Of a DNA stretch of 64,000 bases, positions 9,210 to 18,199 are shown one piece after another (within the stretch, counting starts at the first letter, position 1; each line of letters starts with the position of its first letter). This stretch comes from Microbacterium sp. SA39 (lineage in GTDB: Bacteria > Actinomycetota > Actinomycetes > Actinomycetales > Microbacteriaceae), in NCBI RefSeq assembly GCF_000967865.1, contig NZ_JXRU01000027.1:1-64000 (forward strand), written 5' to 3'. The notes under the pieces were generated by a model, which searched no databases, was not told the origin of the DNA, and saw only the letters and a list, made by a program, of their open reading frames with translations. Both the position numbers and the translations under genes were made by a program.

Positions 9210-9236
9210 GAGTCGTCCCGACGCCCGCAGAGTCGC

Positions 9237-10130
9237 CTAGAGGCGTTCCGCGAACTCCTTCAGCCACGGGCGCAGTTCCGGACCGAGGTCCTCCCGGTCG
9301 GATGCGAGCTGCACGATGGCCTTGATGTAGTCCACGCGGTCGCCCGTGTCGTAGCGGCGTCCGCGGAAGACGACTCCGACGACGCCGGGGCCGTGGGTGT
9401 CGGCGGCCATCTCCTGCAGAGCATCGGTGAGCTGGATCTCGCCGCCCTTGCCGGGCTCCGTGCGCTCGAGAATCTCGAAGACGGATGCCGGCAGCACGTA
9501 ACGGCCGATGATGGCGAGATTCGACGGTGCGTCCTCCTGCGCCGGCTTCTCGACCAGCCCTGTGACGCGGACGTTCTCGGATCCCTCGATCGATTCGACG
9601 GCGGCGGCGCCGTACATGTGGATGCTGGCCGGGTCGACCTCCATGAGCGCGATCACCGCCGCTCCGGAGCGTTCGTGCTCCGCGATCATGTCCGTCAGCA
9701 GCGGGTCCCGCTCATCGATCAGATCGTCGCCGAGGAGCACGGCGAAGGAGCTGTCGCCGACATGTGTGCGTGCACGCAGGACGGCATGCCCGAGCCCCTT
9801 CGGCTCTCCCTGGCGCACGAAGTGGATGTCGGCGAGATCGCTCGACTTCACCACGCTCGCCAGTCGACCGTCGTCGCCCTTCTCCAGCAGCTTCACCTCG
9901 AGCTCGGGGACCGAGTCGAAGTGGTTCGAGATCGCGTTCTTGTTGCGTCCGATGATGACGAGGATGTCATCGATCCCTGCGTCGGCCGCCTCTTCCACCA
10001 CGTACTGGATGGCCGGCTTGTCGACGACAGGGAGCATCTCCTTCGGCATCGCCTTCGTCGCAGGCAGGAACCGCGTCCCCAGTCCTGCCGCGGGAATGAC
10101 GGCCTTGATCTTGTGCTCACCCATCCTCAC
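9237..10130 (-). CDS. galU: UTP-glucose-1-phosphate uridylyltransferase GalU
   Basis: The 297 aa enzyme makes UDP-glucose from UTP and glucose-1-phosphate for cell-wall and exopolysaccharide precursors. The nucleotide-binding signature AAGLGTRFLPATKAMPKEML is at the N-terminus; FVRQGEPKGLGHAV, LLGDDLID and the closing RRYDTGDRVDYIKAIV are also diagnostic of bacterial GalU. Two ATGs two codons apart (MRMGEHK) could start it. It diverges from the cyclo-ligase gene with only 35 nt between starts. Confidence 0.95.
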   Translation of the reverse strand: MRMGEHKIKAVIPAAGLGTRFLPATKAMPKEMLPVVDKPAIQYVVEEAADAGIDDILVIIGRNKNAISNHFDSVPELEVKLLEKGDDGRLASVVKSSDLADIHFVRQGEPKGLGHAVLRARTHVGDSSFAVLLGDDLIDERDPLLTDMIAEHERSGAAVIALMEVDPASIHMYGAAAVESIEGSENVRVTGLVEKPAQEDAPSNLAIIGRYVLPASVFEILERTEPGKGGEIQLTDALQEMAADTHGPGVVGVVFRGRRYDTGDRVDYIKAIVQLASDREDLGPELRPWLKEFAERL

Positions 10131-10152
10131 AGCCTAGCGGTCGGCGCCGCCG

Positions 10153-10158
10153 TAGACT
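10153..10158 (+). promoter_or_regulatory. -10 element of a leaderless promoter
   Basis: TAGACT ends 7 nt before the ATG at 10166, the expected distance from -10 to +1. The cyclo-ligase mRNA therefore probably begins at or next to its start codon, and no Shine-Dalgarno sequence is present. Confidence 0.5.
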
Positions 10159-10165
10159 CGGAGCC

Positions 10166-10762
10166 ATGTCCAACGACGTCGAACACGAGAAGCGCGCGCT
10201 CCGCGCGGAACTCCGTGAGCGTCGTCAGCTCCTGTCCGATTCGCAGCGCGACTCCGCGGCATCCGCCATCGCTGAGCGCCTCGACGCGCTGATCGAAGGA
10301 CTCGGGGCACGGTCGATCTCCTGCTACCTCTCCTCCACCACCGAACCGGGCACACGGCAGTTCGTGGCGAGCGCCGTGCGCCGCGGCATCCGGGTCCTGC
10401 TCCCGATCACCCGCGCGGACGGTCTGCTCGACTGGGCGGTCGCGACCGACGACGATGAGGTCGCCGAGGGTCTGTTCGGGCTCCCGGAGCCGACGGGCGA
10501 GGTGCTGGGTCCGATCGCCGTCGATGATGTGGACCTGATGATCATCCCGGCCGCAGCCGTCGACCGGGACGGCATGCGCATGGGCTGGGGCCGCGGCTAC
10601 TTCGACAAGACCATCGGCTCGATGGAGAAGTGCCCGCCGGTGTACGCGGTCATCTATGATTCCGAGATACTCGACTTCCTGCCGCGGGAGGTGCACGACC
10701 AGCCGGTGAACGGCGTCGTGACCCCGACGCAGACCCTCGAACTGTCGCCCACGCGACGCTGA
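10166..10762 (+). CDS. 5-formyltetrahydrofolate cyclo-ligase
   Basis: The 198 aa enzyme converts 5-formyl-THF to 5,10-methenyl-THF with ATP in cytosolic one-carbon metabolism. The N-terminal basic helix (EKRALRAELRERRQLLSD) and the ATP/folate loop GMRMGWGRGYFDKTI are diagnostic, as is the terminal HDQPVNGVVTPT. Length is standard. The next gene, an FmdB-type zinc ribbon protein, follows 16 nt later, an arrangement frequent in actinobacteria. Confidence 0.94.
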   Translation: MSNDVEHEKRALRAELRERRQLLSDSQRDSAASAIAERLDALIEGLGARSISCYLSSTTEPGTRQFVASAVRRGIRVLLPITRADGLLDWAVATDDDEVAEGLFGLPEPTGEVLGPIAVDDVDLMIIPAAAVDRDGMRMGWGRGYFDKTIGSMEKCPPVYAVIYDSEILDFLPREVHDQPVNGVVTPTQTLELSPTRR

Positions 10763-10778
10763 CCCGCAAGGACCTTCA

Positions 10779-11051
10779 ATGCCAACCTATGCCTATGCCT
10801 GCACGTCGTGCGGCCACAAGTTCGACGCCGTCCAGAGCTTCTCCGACAACGCGCTCACCGAATGCCCCGAGTGCGGCGGCACCCTGCGCAAGCAGTACGG
10901 CTCCATCGGCGTCACCTTCAACGGCTCCGGCTTCTACCGCACGGACTCGCGCGCCAAATCAGACGGAACGAAGGACGGTTCGGCATCATCGAAGACGGAG
11001 TCGACGACGAGCGCCGCACCGGCAGCTGCATCGACTCCGGCCTCTTCCTGA
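10779..11051 (+). CDS. FmdB-family zinc ribbon protein
   Basis: The 90 aa protein has an N-terminal zinc ribbon (CTSCGHKFD, then CPECGGTLRKQYG) giving four cysteine ligands, and a disordered Ser/Thr/Ala tail (SSKTESTTSAAPAAASTPAS). FmdB-family proteins were named after a formamidase-operon regulator, but their role is generally unknown. It sits between the cyclo-ligase gene and mscL on the same strand. Confidence 0.88.
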   Translation: MPTYAYACTSCGHKFDAVQSFSDNALTECPECGGTLRKQYGSIGVTFNGSGFYRTDSRAKSDGTKDGSASSKTESTTSAAPAAASTPASS

Positions 11052-11075
11052 GGTCTCGACTCGTTGGGAGTGCCC

Positions 11076-11501
11076 ATGCTCAAGGGTTTCAAGGACTTCA
11101 TCCTCCGCGGCAACGTCATCGACCTCGCGGTCGCTGTCGTCATCGGCTCGGCGTTCACGGCGATCGTCAACTCGGTCGTCGCGAGCATCATCACGCCGCT
11201 GGTCTCGCTGTTCTTCGAGGCAGATGCGGCCGGAGAATTCGGCCCGAAGCTGACGAACATCTACGGCAACGAGGTGACCTTCCCGCTCGGCGACCTCATC
11301 TCGGCGATCATCAGCTTCCTCGCCGTCGCCGTGGTGGTCTACTTCGTCTTCGTCCTGCCGATGAACACCTTCAAGGCTCACGTCGAGGCGCGTAAAGGCA
11401 CCGGGGCCGAAGAGCCGCAGGACGAGCCCGCCGCCGCCACCGAGGCAGAGCTGCTCGTCGAGATCCGCGACCTGCTGAAGGCTCAGCGCAGCGCTCAGTA
11501 G
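11076..11501 (+). CDS. mscL: Large-conductance mechanosensitive channel MscL
   Basis: The 141 aa inner-membrane channel opens under high membrane tension to release solutes after hypo-osmotic shock. The amphipathic N-terminus and pore helix (MLKGFKDFILRGNVIDLAVA, VVIGSAFTAIVNSVV) are characteristic, with a second membrane helix (LISAIISFLAVAVVVYFVFV) and a C-terminal helical bundle (TEAELLVEIRDLLKAQR). The ATG at 11076 is preceded by GGGAG; an upstream TTG at 11064 is in frame but less likely. Confidence 0.95.
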   Translation: MLKGFKDFILRGNVIDLAVAVVIGSAFTAIVNSVVASIITPLVSLFFEADAAGEFGPKLTNIYGNEVTFPLGDLISAIISFLAVAVVVYFVFVLPMNTFKAHVEARKGTGAEEPQDEPAAATEAELLVEIRDLLKAQRSAQ

Positions 11502-11515
11502 GTTCAGCGCAGCAG

Positions 11516-11734
11516 TCAGTAGTGCGGCGGCACGTCCTGGATCAGCCGGTCGTCGTTCGGACCTTTCGGTCCGCGCGGCCGGCGATCTTCGGCCGACCCC
11601 TCTGCCCCGACCGCCTCGGGACCGGACTCCGGCTCCGGATCGCTGCCGGCAACCGGCGTGAGCCGCGCCCGTCGGGCCCCCGCCACCCGTACTACGCGCT
11701 GACGCTTCGCACGGTCGTCGGGCTGCTCAGTCAT
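11516..11734 (-). CDS. Small conserved actinobacterial protein of unknown function
   Basis: The 72 aa product starts at the ATG that overlaps the end of the large helicase-like gene (ATGACTGA at 11734-11727); a start six codons earlier is also open. The body is disordered and charged (RAKRQRVVRVAGARRARL), ending in RPRGPKGPNDDRLIQDVPPH plus Y. This NDDRL..DVPPHY-like ending is one I recall from many Micrococcales small proteins. Translational coupling suggests joint expression with the large gene. Confidence 0.6.
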   Translation of the reverse strand: MTEQPDDRAKRQRVVRVAGARRARLTPVAGSDPEPESGPEAVGAEGSAEDRRPRGPKGPNDDRLIQDVPPHY

Positions 11735-14700
11735 TCTCGGTGTCGACGACATCGATGGGCTGCGTGTCGTTCTCGGCCCGCGGCGCGGATTCGGAGATGC
11801 CGAGCACCCCGGCGATCCTCATCGCGGCGGTCGCAGGGTCGCTGTACAGATCGAACGCGTGCACCCGAACGTAGTGCCAGCCCAAGCGCCGGAGCACGTG
11901 CGGCCGCAAGCGCAGCGTCTCCCGCAGCGACTCGCCCCGCGACTCCGGATCCGACTCGATGACCACCGCCTTTCCGTCGTGCTGAGCGACGAGCGGCAGG
12001 AGACCGCGGTAGTCGACATCGACGGATGCTCCCAGGCGCCGCAGCTCGCGTGCCAGCGCGAGCGTGAGCGGATCGGCCAGATCCTCCAGGCGCGCATCCC
12101 TGCTGCGCCCGGCGAGACCGCCGAGGATCGACATCAACGTGGCCGCGCCATGCTCGAGACGCCCATCGTCGAAGGACGAGGGGCGGATGGACGAGACGAT
12201 CACCATCGAGCGCCGCGCGCGGGTCATGCCCACGGTGAGCAGCCGCTCGCCGTCCGGCGTCGAGAGATCTCCGAAGTCGCTGAGCACACGACCGTGCTTG
12301 GTGAGTCCGAAGCCGAGGGAGAAGATCACTCGGTCCCGGCTCTCGGCGACGGACTCCTCGAGGGTGAGAACAGCGAACGGCTCGGCGGTGTCACGCCCGA
12401 CGAAGTCGGCGACATCGGATCGACCTGCGAACGCCGACGTCACCGCTGCACGCACGCGCTCGGCGTGACGCGTACTCGCCGTGACGACCATGAGAGATTC
12501 CGTCGGCCGGTGCACGGCATGCTCCACGACGAGTGTCACGACCCTGGCGACCTCGGCATCCGGGCTCTCGACCGCACCGGACACCGGATCCGGTGTCCCG
12601 GTCCCGCCCTCGACGTAGTCGACCGTCAGGCTGCCGCGGCCGAGGTACGACCCCGCCCACGGCAGGGACACGATCTCGCCGCCGTAGAAGGCGTCGTTGA
12701 TGAGTTCGGCGAGATCCTCGCCGCCTGCGCGGTAGCTGCGCGTGAGGGTCATGACCGGAAGCAGTTCCGACAGGCGCTCGAACACGGAGGTGTCGTCGAA
12801 CGGCACTTCCGCCTCCCAGGAGTCCACAGGGTCGACCGCGATGTGGAACGGCGTCGGACGCTGAGTGATGGGATCCCCGAAAGCGACGACCTGGCGCGCG
12901 CGCCGGATGGCCGGCGTCGCCTCCGCGAGATTGATGGCCGCGGCGTCGACCAGGAGCACGGTGTCGAACTCGACCGAGTCGGGGATCTCCGGCACGAGAT
13001 ACGGCGAGGAGATCCAGACCGGTGCGAGCACCTCGACGAGTGCGGGAGCGGCGCTCACGACCTCCGCGGTCGTGGTGGTCGGCTGGGTCAGCGCCCGCCG
13101 GAGATGCTGCGACTGCTGCGGCTCATCGACGATGGCGATCCGCCACTGGTTCGCGAGCTGCCAGGCGAGCAGAGGCCCTGCCATCGCGGCATGTGCCTCG
13201 TCGACGAGTCGGAAGTCGCGCTCGAGCCGGTCGACGACGGCAGTGTTCGCGCCGAGGAGCGCACGATTCTCCTGCAGCGCGCATTCCAGCAGCGACTGCC
13301 ACCACGCGAACTCCAGCTCGTCCCCGACCCGGGACTCCGACACATGGCGGACGGAGAGCTCGGCGAGCAGCGGCTCCAAGCCGAGCAGGGCGAGACGATC
13401 GCGCAGTTGCGCGCGCTCGACCAGGTTGTCGAACACGTCGGACTTCTCGGCGAGGCCCGCCAGGGTGCGGACGAGTCGGGCGACCGGAAGCGTGGCGAGC
13501 GGCTCGCGGCGGCGGAGAGCGGTGTCGAGCTCGGCGAGCTCCGCCTCGACCCGCTGCCACGATGAAGCCACATCGGCGAGTCCGAGCGGAACCTCCGGGG
13601 CGACGCCGGCGTCGACGCAGCGCTGCCAGTGCGTGCGCTGCGCCTGGATGCGCAGCAGCGCTTCGTGCATCTCGGTGACGTGGACGCCGGGCCGGACATA
13701 CTCCTTGGCGAGACGGCGCAGACGTCGACGATTGGCGGCGGAAAGTCCCGGAGAGTCCCGGCGCGAGCCGTGCGCCTGGATGAGCTCGCCGAGGGGTCGC
13801 TCGAAGACCGTGGGACTGAACCGGTCGAGGGAGTCGCGGATGCCCTCCAGCAGACGCAGGTACTCGCCGAGCTCGTCGATCGTCGCGAACGGTCGCATGT
13901 GCGTCTGCGCGATCAGCTCGTAGCCGCGTTCGAGGAGCGTCGGGACGCTGCGGGAATGCAGTCGGCCGGCGAGTTCATGGGCTGCTCTGGCGGCCTCGGT
14001 GCTCGAGAATGAGACGCCGTACCAGGGCGAGTCGCCGGGGCCGAACCGGAATTCGCCGAGGCGTGCTGCGTGGGCGAGAGCTTCTGCGGCTTCCGTCCGG
14101 TCGGCGGCCAGGCGACGAAGAGCATCCGGACCGAGCCGTGCCGTCGTCGACGGCGGCTCCGGGAGTGAGGCGAGCCGGGTGAGGTGGCGGGTCGCGTCGA
14201 ACACGGTTGCCTCGGTGCCGGCGATGGGCGCCGTCAGCGCCTGCCGGTAGTCGCGGAGCACGGTTCGCAGGCGCACGAGCGCGTCGTCCACCTCGCTGAC
14301 CTTCGGGGATGCGGCCTTCTCGTTGCGGCCGATGGCGCGGACGAGGTCGCGACGCACACTGGCCGGTGAGATCGCGAGGCTGTCGAGACCGATGCCGGCG
14401 AGCCGGTGGCGTACGCCGTCGAGCGTGGAACGGCGAGCCGACACCACGAGCACGCGCTTGCCGCCGCGCACGAGCTCGCCCAGCGCATTGATGACGGTCT
14501 GCGTTCCCCCGGTCCCCGGAAGAGTCGCGACGGTGAGCGAGTGTCCGGCGGCGATCCGCGCGAGCACCGCTTCCTGCTCGGCATCCGCGTCGAGGAGGAG
14601 ATTGTCGGATGCCGGCGCGCGGTCGTCCGGAGAGGTGTGGTGCGGCGTCGCACGCGGTGCCATGACGCGCTCTCGGTCGTCGACATGACCGTTGAGCGCG

Positions 14701-15446
14701 TTCAGCACCACGTGGTCGAGGCTGCCGCCGTCGCGGGACATGACACCGGCGACGTCGGCGAACGTGGACACGACGAGACGCGGCTCCACCGAGAAGGTGT
14801 CGATCGACCGGGTCGTCGCCCTGAGCGCGTCGATCACGGGCTGCGGCTTGAATATCCCGCCTTCGTAGGCCAGCGCCGCGAGGGATGCGGCATCGATCGA
14901 GATCCCGAAGTGCTCCCGGGCGATCCGCACGAGTTCGGGATTCACCTCGAACGCCCCCTGGAGCTTGAGCTCGAAGTCGGAGTGGTGGCGGCGGATGGCG
15001 AGCGGTCGAAGAAGGACGGGTGCGGCGAACCCCGCTCCCCCGATACGCCAGCGCGCGACGCCGACGGCGAGGTGGACGGCCTCGATCCCACGCACGGTGC
15101 GCAGCTCGGTGTTCTTGGCTGTGATCCGCTCCGCGGCGAGCCGGGCGGTACGCAGACCCACTTCGTCTCGGAAAAGGTTGGACAGCAGCGTGGACTTTCC
15201 CGTGATGAACTGCGGAAGGCTGCCGGGGTGCGCCTTGGAGATATCGATGCCGGACTCGGGCCCGTCGCGGAAACTGACGAGAGGCGAGGGCCCGCCGAGA
15301 TCGGCGGCCTCCGCGCGCAGCCGCGTGCGCTCGGCCTCGGCCGCGTGCGCGATGACGACGCCGGTGCTGGTCTCCTGCAGATCGCCGAGGGTCACGGAGG
15401 CGGCCGCCACTGCGTCATCCGCAGACCTGTCTTCACGTCGCCACAC
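11727..15446 (-). CDS. Large SF1-helicase-like protein with degenerate ATPase motifs
   Basis: The product is 1239 aa from a GTG. The layout resembles AAA/UvrD-like proteins: an N-terminal domain (about 1-290), a P-loop region (LPGTGGTQTV, residues 309-318), a long helical middle part, a second ATPase half with LLVDAAAIN (Walker B, D834), VVAFGDPITQRP, LTRSYRAGG and MTRARRSMVIV, and a C-terminal nuclease-like part (DGKAVVIESDPESRG, then LGWHYVRVHAFDLYSD). The P-loop lysine is Gly314 and the Walker B glutamate is Ala835, so ATP hydrolysis looks impaired or lost. Role unknown; helicase-nuclease relatives act on DNA. The full-length frame argues against a decaying gene. Confidence 0.75.
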   Translation of the reverse strand: MWRREDRSADDAVAAASVTLGDLQETSTGVVIAHAAEAERTRLRAEAADLGGPSPLVSFRDGPESGIDISKAHPGSLPQFITGKSTLLSNLFRDEVGLRTARLAAERITAKNTELRTVRGIEAVHLAVGVARWRIGGAGFAAPVLLRPLAIRRHHSDFELKLQGAFEVNPELVRIAREHFGISIDAASLAALAYEGGIFKPQPVIDALRATTRSIDTFSVEPRLVVSTFADVAGVMSRDGGSLDHVVLNALNGHVDDRERVMAPRATPHHTSPDDRAPASDNLLLDADAEQEAVLARIAAGHSLTVATLPGTGGTQTVINALGELVRGGKRVLVVSARRSTLDGVRHRLAGIGLDSLAISPASVRRDLVRAIGRNEKAASPKVSEVDDALVRLRTVLRDYRQALTAPIAGTEATVFDATRHLTRLASLPEPPSTTARLGPDALRRLAADRTEAAEALAHAARLGEFRFGPGDSPWYGVSFSSTEAARAAHELAGRLHSRSVPTLLERGYELIAQTHMRPFATIDELGEYLRLLEGIRDSLDRFSPTVFERPLGELIQAHGSRRDSPGLSAANRRRLRRLAKEYVRPGVHVTEMHEALLRIQAQRTHWQRCVDAGVAPEVPLGLADVASSWQRVEAELAELDTALRRREPLATLPVARLVRTLAGLAEKSDVFDNLVERAQLRDRLALLGLEPLLAELSVRHVSESRVGDELEFAWWQSLLECALQENRALLGANTAVVDRLERDFRLVDEAHAAMAGPLLAWQLANQWRIAIVDEPQQSQHLRRALTQPTTTTAEVVSAAPALVEVLAPVWISSPYLVPEIPDSVEFDTVLLVDAAAINLAEATPAIRRARQVVAFGDPITQRPTPFHIAVDPVDSWEAEVPFDDTSVFERLSELLPVMTLTRSYRAGGEDLAELINDAFYGGEIVSLPWAGSYLGRGSLTVDYVEGGTGTPDPVSGAVESPDAEVARVVTLVVEHAVHRPTESLMVVTASTRHAERVRAAVTSAFAGRSDVADFVGRDTAEPFAVLTLEESVAESRDRVIFSLGFGLTKHGRVLSDFGDLSTPDGERLLTVGMTRARRSMVIVSSIRPSSFDDGRLEHGAATLMSILGGLAGRSRDARLEDLADPLTLALARELRRLGASVDVDYRGLLPLVAQHDGKAVVIESDPESRGESLRETLRLRPHVLRRLGWHYVRVHAFDLYSDPATAAMRIAGVLGISESAPRAENDTQPIDVVDTEND

Positions 15447-15623
15447 ACTGACACCCTAGGCGGGCGAACACGGGAGCTCGGGTATCCCAGGCGGGTTTCA
15501 CCGGAATTCTGGCCTGCTCCGGGGTCGGCACTCCTCCTGCAAGCCGACTGATGCGCGACATGTTCTCCACCGAGGGCGTGCGAACGGGGCCTGGGAGCGA
15601 TCGCCTCCGGTCAGTATGGGGGC

Positions 15624-16151
15624 ATGACCTTCCGCTACGACTTCGCACCGACGCCGTTCGGCGACGCCCTCGCGGTGTTCTCCGACGAGGGCATCGTGCG
15701 CTTCGATCTCTCCGAATCCGAGGACCCCTCTGTTCCCTGGCTCCTCGAGGGCGCCGCACGCCAGCTGCGTGCGGTTCCCGAACCAGACCCCGGCGCGGCC
15801 GATGAGCTCGCTCATCTGCTCGCCGCTTATTTCGAGGGCGAGCCCGTCCGCTTCGACGAGCACCTCCGCCTCGATTGGCGGGTCGTCGAAGGCTTCCCCC
15901 GAGTCGCCTTGCAGACGATCTGCCGCATCGAATGGGGAGAGACGCTCAGCTATGGCGAGGTGGCCGTGCTCGCAGGTCACCCCGGCGCGGCTCGCGCCGT
16001 GGGCACCGCCTGCCGTCTGACACCGTTCTCGATCATCGTCCCCGTGCATCGCGTCGTGCGCTCCGACGGCTCCGTGGGGCAATACGGAGCGCATCCCGAT
16101 CGAAAGCGCTTCCTCCTCGACCTCGAGTCGACTGATCGGTCGATCCGCTGA
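15624..16151 (+). CDS. Ogt/MGMT-like protein lacking the acceptor cysteine
   Basis: The 175 aa protein has the two-domain layout of O6-alkylguanine-DNA alkyltransferases: a ribonuclease-like N-terminal domain and the DNA-binding C-terminal domain (TICRIEWGETLSYGEVAVLA, RAVGTACRLTPFSI). In active enzymes the loop reads PCHRV; here it is PVHRV, with Val141 replacing the alkyl-accepting cysteine, and the Asn hinge (usually NP) is TP. It therefore cannot work as a suicide methyltransferase. Alkyltransferase-like (ATL) proteins with Trp or Ala at this site flag damage for nucleotide-excision repair, and that is the likeliest role. Confidence 0.85.
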   Translation: MTFRYDFAPTPFGDALAVFSDEGIVRFDLSESEDPSVPWLLEGAARQLRAVPEPDPGAADELAHLLAAYFEGEPVRFDEHLRLDWRVVEGFPRVALQTICRIEWGETLSYGEVAVLAGHPGAARAVGTACRLTPFSIIVPVHRVVRSDGSVGQYGAHPDRKRFLLDLESTDRSIR

Positions 16152-16167
16152 TTCGCCCCCTGAGACG

Positions 16168-16202
16168 ACGTGGACCCGGCGAGTAGGCCGCCGGGTCCAC
16201 GT
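16168..16202. terminator. Bidirectional terminator between convergent genes
   Basis: A 14 bp perfect stem (ACGTGGACCCGGCG with its complement) and a 7 nt loop lie between the ends of the convergent Ogt-like and acetate symporter genes. There is no U-run, as is common in high-GC actinobacteria. Confidence 0.65.
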
Positions 16203-16217
16203 GCTCGGATGATGCGG

Positions 16218-17855
16218 TCAGTGCTCGGTAGCCTTTTCCGCCCCGAAGCCGGTGAGCGAGCGCACCTCCATCTCGGCCGCCAACTGCGGGGACTCCTTCC
16301 GGCTGCTCGTGATCGTCCCCAGCCACCCGAGCAGGAACCCGAGCGGGATCGAGACGATGCCCGGGTTGTTGAGCGGCCAGATCGCGATGTCGATACCCGG
16401 GATCATCGACGTCGGAGTTCCCGAGAACACCGGAGACAAAACGATCAACAGGATCGCCGACCCGAGGCCCCCGTACATGCTCCACACCGCACCTCGGGTC
16501 GAGAAACGTCGCCAGAAGAGCGAGTACAGGATCGTCGGCAGGTTCGCGGATGCCGCGACGGCGAAGGCCAGCGCGACGAGGAAGGCGATGTTCTGACCCT
16601 GTGCCCCGATCCCGCCGATGATCGCGAGGATGCCGATCACGATCACCGTGCGCCGGGCGACACGCACCTCGGCGTTCGGATCAGCCTCGACGGGGTTGCC
16701 CTCGGCATCCTTCTTCCCCTTCTGGATCACGTTCGCGTAGATGTCGTGCGCGAACGAGGCGGCCGCCGTGATCGTCAGTCCGGCCACCACCGCGAGGATC
16801 GTGGCGAACGCCACCGCGGAGATGAAGCCGAGGAGCACCGGCCCGCCGAGTTCGAGTGCGAGCAGAGGTGCCGCCGAGTTCACGCCGCCAGGCGCCGCGG
16901 CGATGACGTCGGCTCCGACCAGCGCACCGGCACCGTAGCCGAGCACGAGCGTGAGCAGGTAGAAACCGCCGATCAGCCAGATCGCCCAGACGACGGAACG
17001 CCGAGCCTCCTTCGCAGTGGGCACGGTGTAGAACCGCATGAGCACGTGCGGCAGCCCCGCCGTTCCCAGCACGAGCGCCATGCCGAGGGAGAGGAAGTCC
17101 CACGGATTCGCTCCGTACTGCAGGCCCGGAGCCAAGATCGCGTCGCCCTTGTCGGAGTTCGCCACCGCCGCTTCGAGGAGCGTGTTCAGGTTGAATCCGT
17201 TGATGGCGAGCACCCAGATCGTCATCGCGAGGGCGCCCCCGATCAGCAGGAAAGCCTTCACGATCTGCACCCAGGTCGTGCCCTTCATCCCGCCGATCAG
17301 CACGTACACGATCATCAGCAGGCCGACCACGGCGATCACGATCGACTGACCGAGCCTGCCGTCGATGCCGAGCAGGAGGGACACCAGGCCGCCCGCGCCC
17401 GCCATCTGAGCGAGCAGGTAGAAGAAGCACACGGCCAGGGTGGTGATCGCCGCCGCCATCCGCACCGGGCGTTGCTTGAGCCGGAACGAGAGCACATCGG
17501 CCATCGTGTACTTACCCGTGTTGCGCATCAGCTCCGCCACGAGGAGCAGTGCCACGAGCCAGGCCACCAGGAAGCCGATGGAGTAGAGGAAGCCGTCGTA
17601 GCCGTTGATCGCGATCGCTCCGCAGATGCCGAGGAAGGATGCCGCGGACAGATAGTCGCCCGCGATCGCGAACCCGTTCTGGGGTCCGGTGAACGAACGG
17701 CCGGCGGCGTAGTAGTCAGCGGCCGTCTTGTTGTTGCGACTGGCGCGGATGACGATGAACAATGTCACCGCCACGAATGCGAGGAAGATCGAGATGTTGA
17801 GGATCGGATTGCTCTCGACGGCGACCGTCTCGGTCGCGAACGGGACGATGTTCAT
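16218..17855 (-). CDS. Sodium:solute symporter, acetate/pyruvate permease type (ActP/MctC-like)
   Basis: The 545 aa polytopic membrane protein belongs to the SSS family. It has about 13 membrane helices; typical segments include RSFTGPQNGFAIAGDYLSAA, SFLGICGAIAINGYDGFLYS and GLPHVLMRFYTVPTAKEARR, which mark the ActP/MctC monocarboxylate subgroup. The start at 17855 overlaps the stop of the DUF485 gene (ATGA), and that gene pair is the usual context of acetate symporters. A longer open frame upstream to 18317 only overlaps the DUF485 gene. Substrate assignment to acetate, pyruvate or propionate is by family. Confidence 0.9.
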   Translation of the reverse strand: MNIVPFATETVAVESNPILNISIFLAFVAVTLFIVIRASRNNKTAADYYAAGRSFTGPQNGFAIAGDYLSAASFLGICGAIAINGYDGFLYSIGFLVAWLVALLLVAELMRNTGKYTMADVLSFRLKQRPVRMAAAITTLAVCFFYLLAQMAGAGGLVSLLLGIDGRLGQSIVIAVVGLLMIVYVLIGGMKGTTWVQIVKAFLLIGGALAMTIWVLAINGFNLNTLLEAAVANSDKGDAILAPGLQYGANPWDFLSLGMALVLGTAGLPHVLMRFYTVPTAKEARRSVVWAIWLIGGFYLLTLVLGYGAGALVGADVIAAAPGGVNSAAPLLALELGGPVLLGFISAVAFATILAVVAGLTITAAASFAHDIYANVIQKGKKDAEGNPVEADPNAEVRVARRTVIVIGILAIIGGIGAQGQNIAFLVALAFAVAASANLPTILYSLFWRRFSTRGAVWSMYGGLGSAILLIVLSPVFSGTPTSMIPGIDIAIWPLNNPGIVSIPLGFLLGWLGTITSSRKESPQLAAEMEVRSLTGFGAEKATEH

Positions 17856-18199
17856 GCCTGACCCTGCGCCTTCTCGAGCTCTTCGCGGATCTCCGTGGCG
17901 AGCGGATCGATCTTCCTGTTCGCGAACGACACATACGCCATGGTGATGGCGAACGTCGTGACGAACTGCCCGAGGCCGAGCAGCAATCCGACCGTTATAT
18001 CGCCCCACACCCTCTGGGCCATGAAGTCGGTCGCGAATGCCGCGAGCAACACGTAGGCGAAATACCAGATGAGGAAGAACGCGGCGAGAGGGAAGATGAA
18101 TGACCTCTGCGTTCTCTTCAATCTTCGGAATCTCGGTGATTCCTCGATCGCGATGTAGTCGATCGTGCTGTTCGAACCCGCGGGGATCTGGTCGCTCAT
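17852..18199 (-). CDS. DUF485 membrane protein, partner of the acetate symporter
   Basis: The 115 aa protein has a cytosolic N-terminus (SPRFRRLKRTQRSFIFP), two membrane helices (about 40-60 and 75-100) and a charged C-terminus. The RRLKR..RSFIFP start and GLGQFVTTF helix are typical of DUF485/YjcH proteins, which sit directly before actP-type genes. Its job is not established. The ATG at 18199 follows AAGGAGG, a strong ribosome-binding site. Confidence 0.88.
   Translation of the reverse strand: MSDQIPAGSNSTIDYIAIEESPRFRRLKRTQRSFIFPLAAFFLIWYFAYVLLAAFATDFMAQRVWGDITVGLLLGLGQFVTTFAITMAYVSFANRKIDPLATEIREELEKAQGQA

Noticed and set aside
11859-13565. 568-codon open frame on the plus strand
   Set aside because: Antisense shadow of the helicase-like gene, with an Arg/Asp/His-rich composition.
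16170-17861. 563-codon open frame on the plus strand
   Set aside because: It is exactly antisense to the acetate symporter gene; composition (Arg, His, Asp, Glu) is that of a high-GC shadow frame with no family resemblance.
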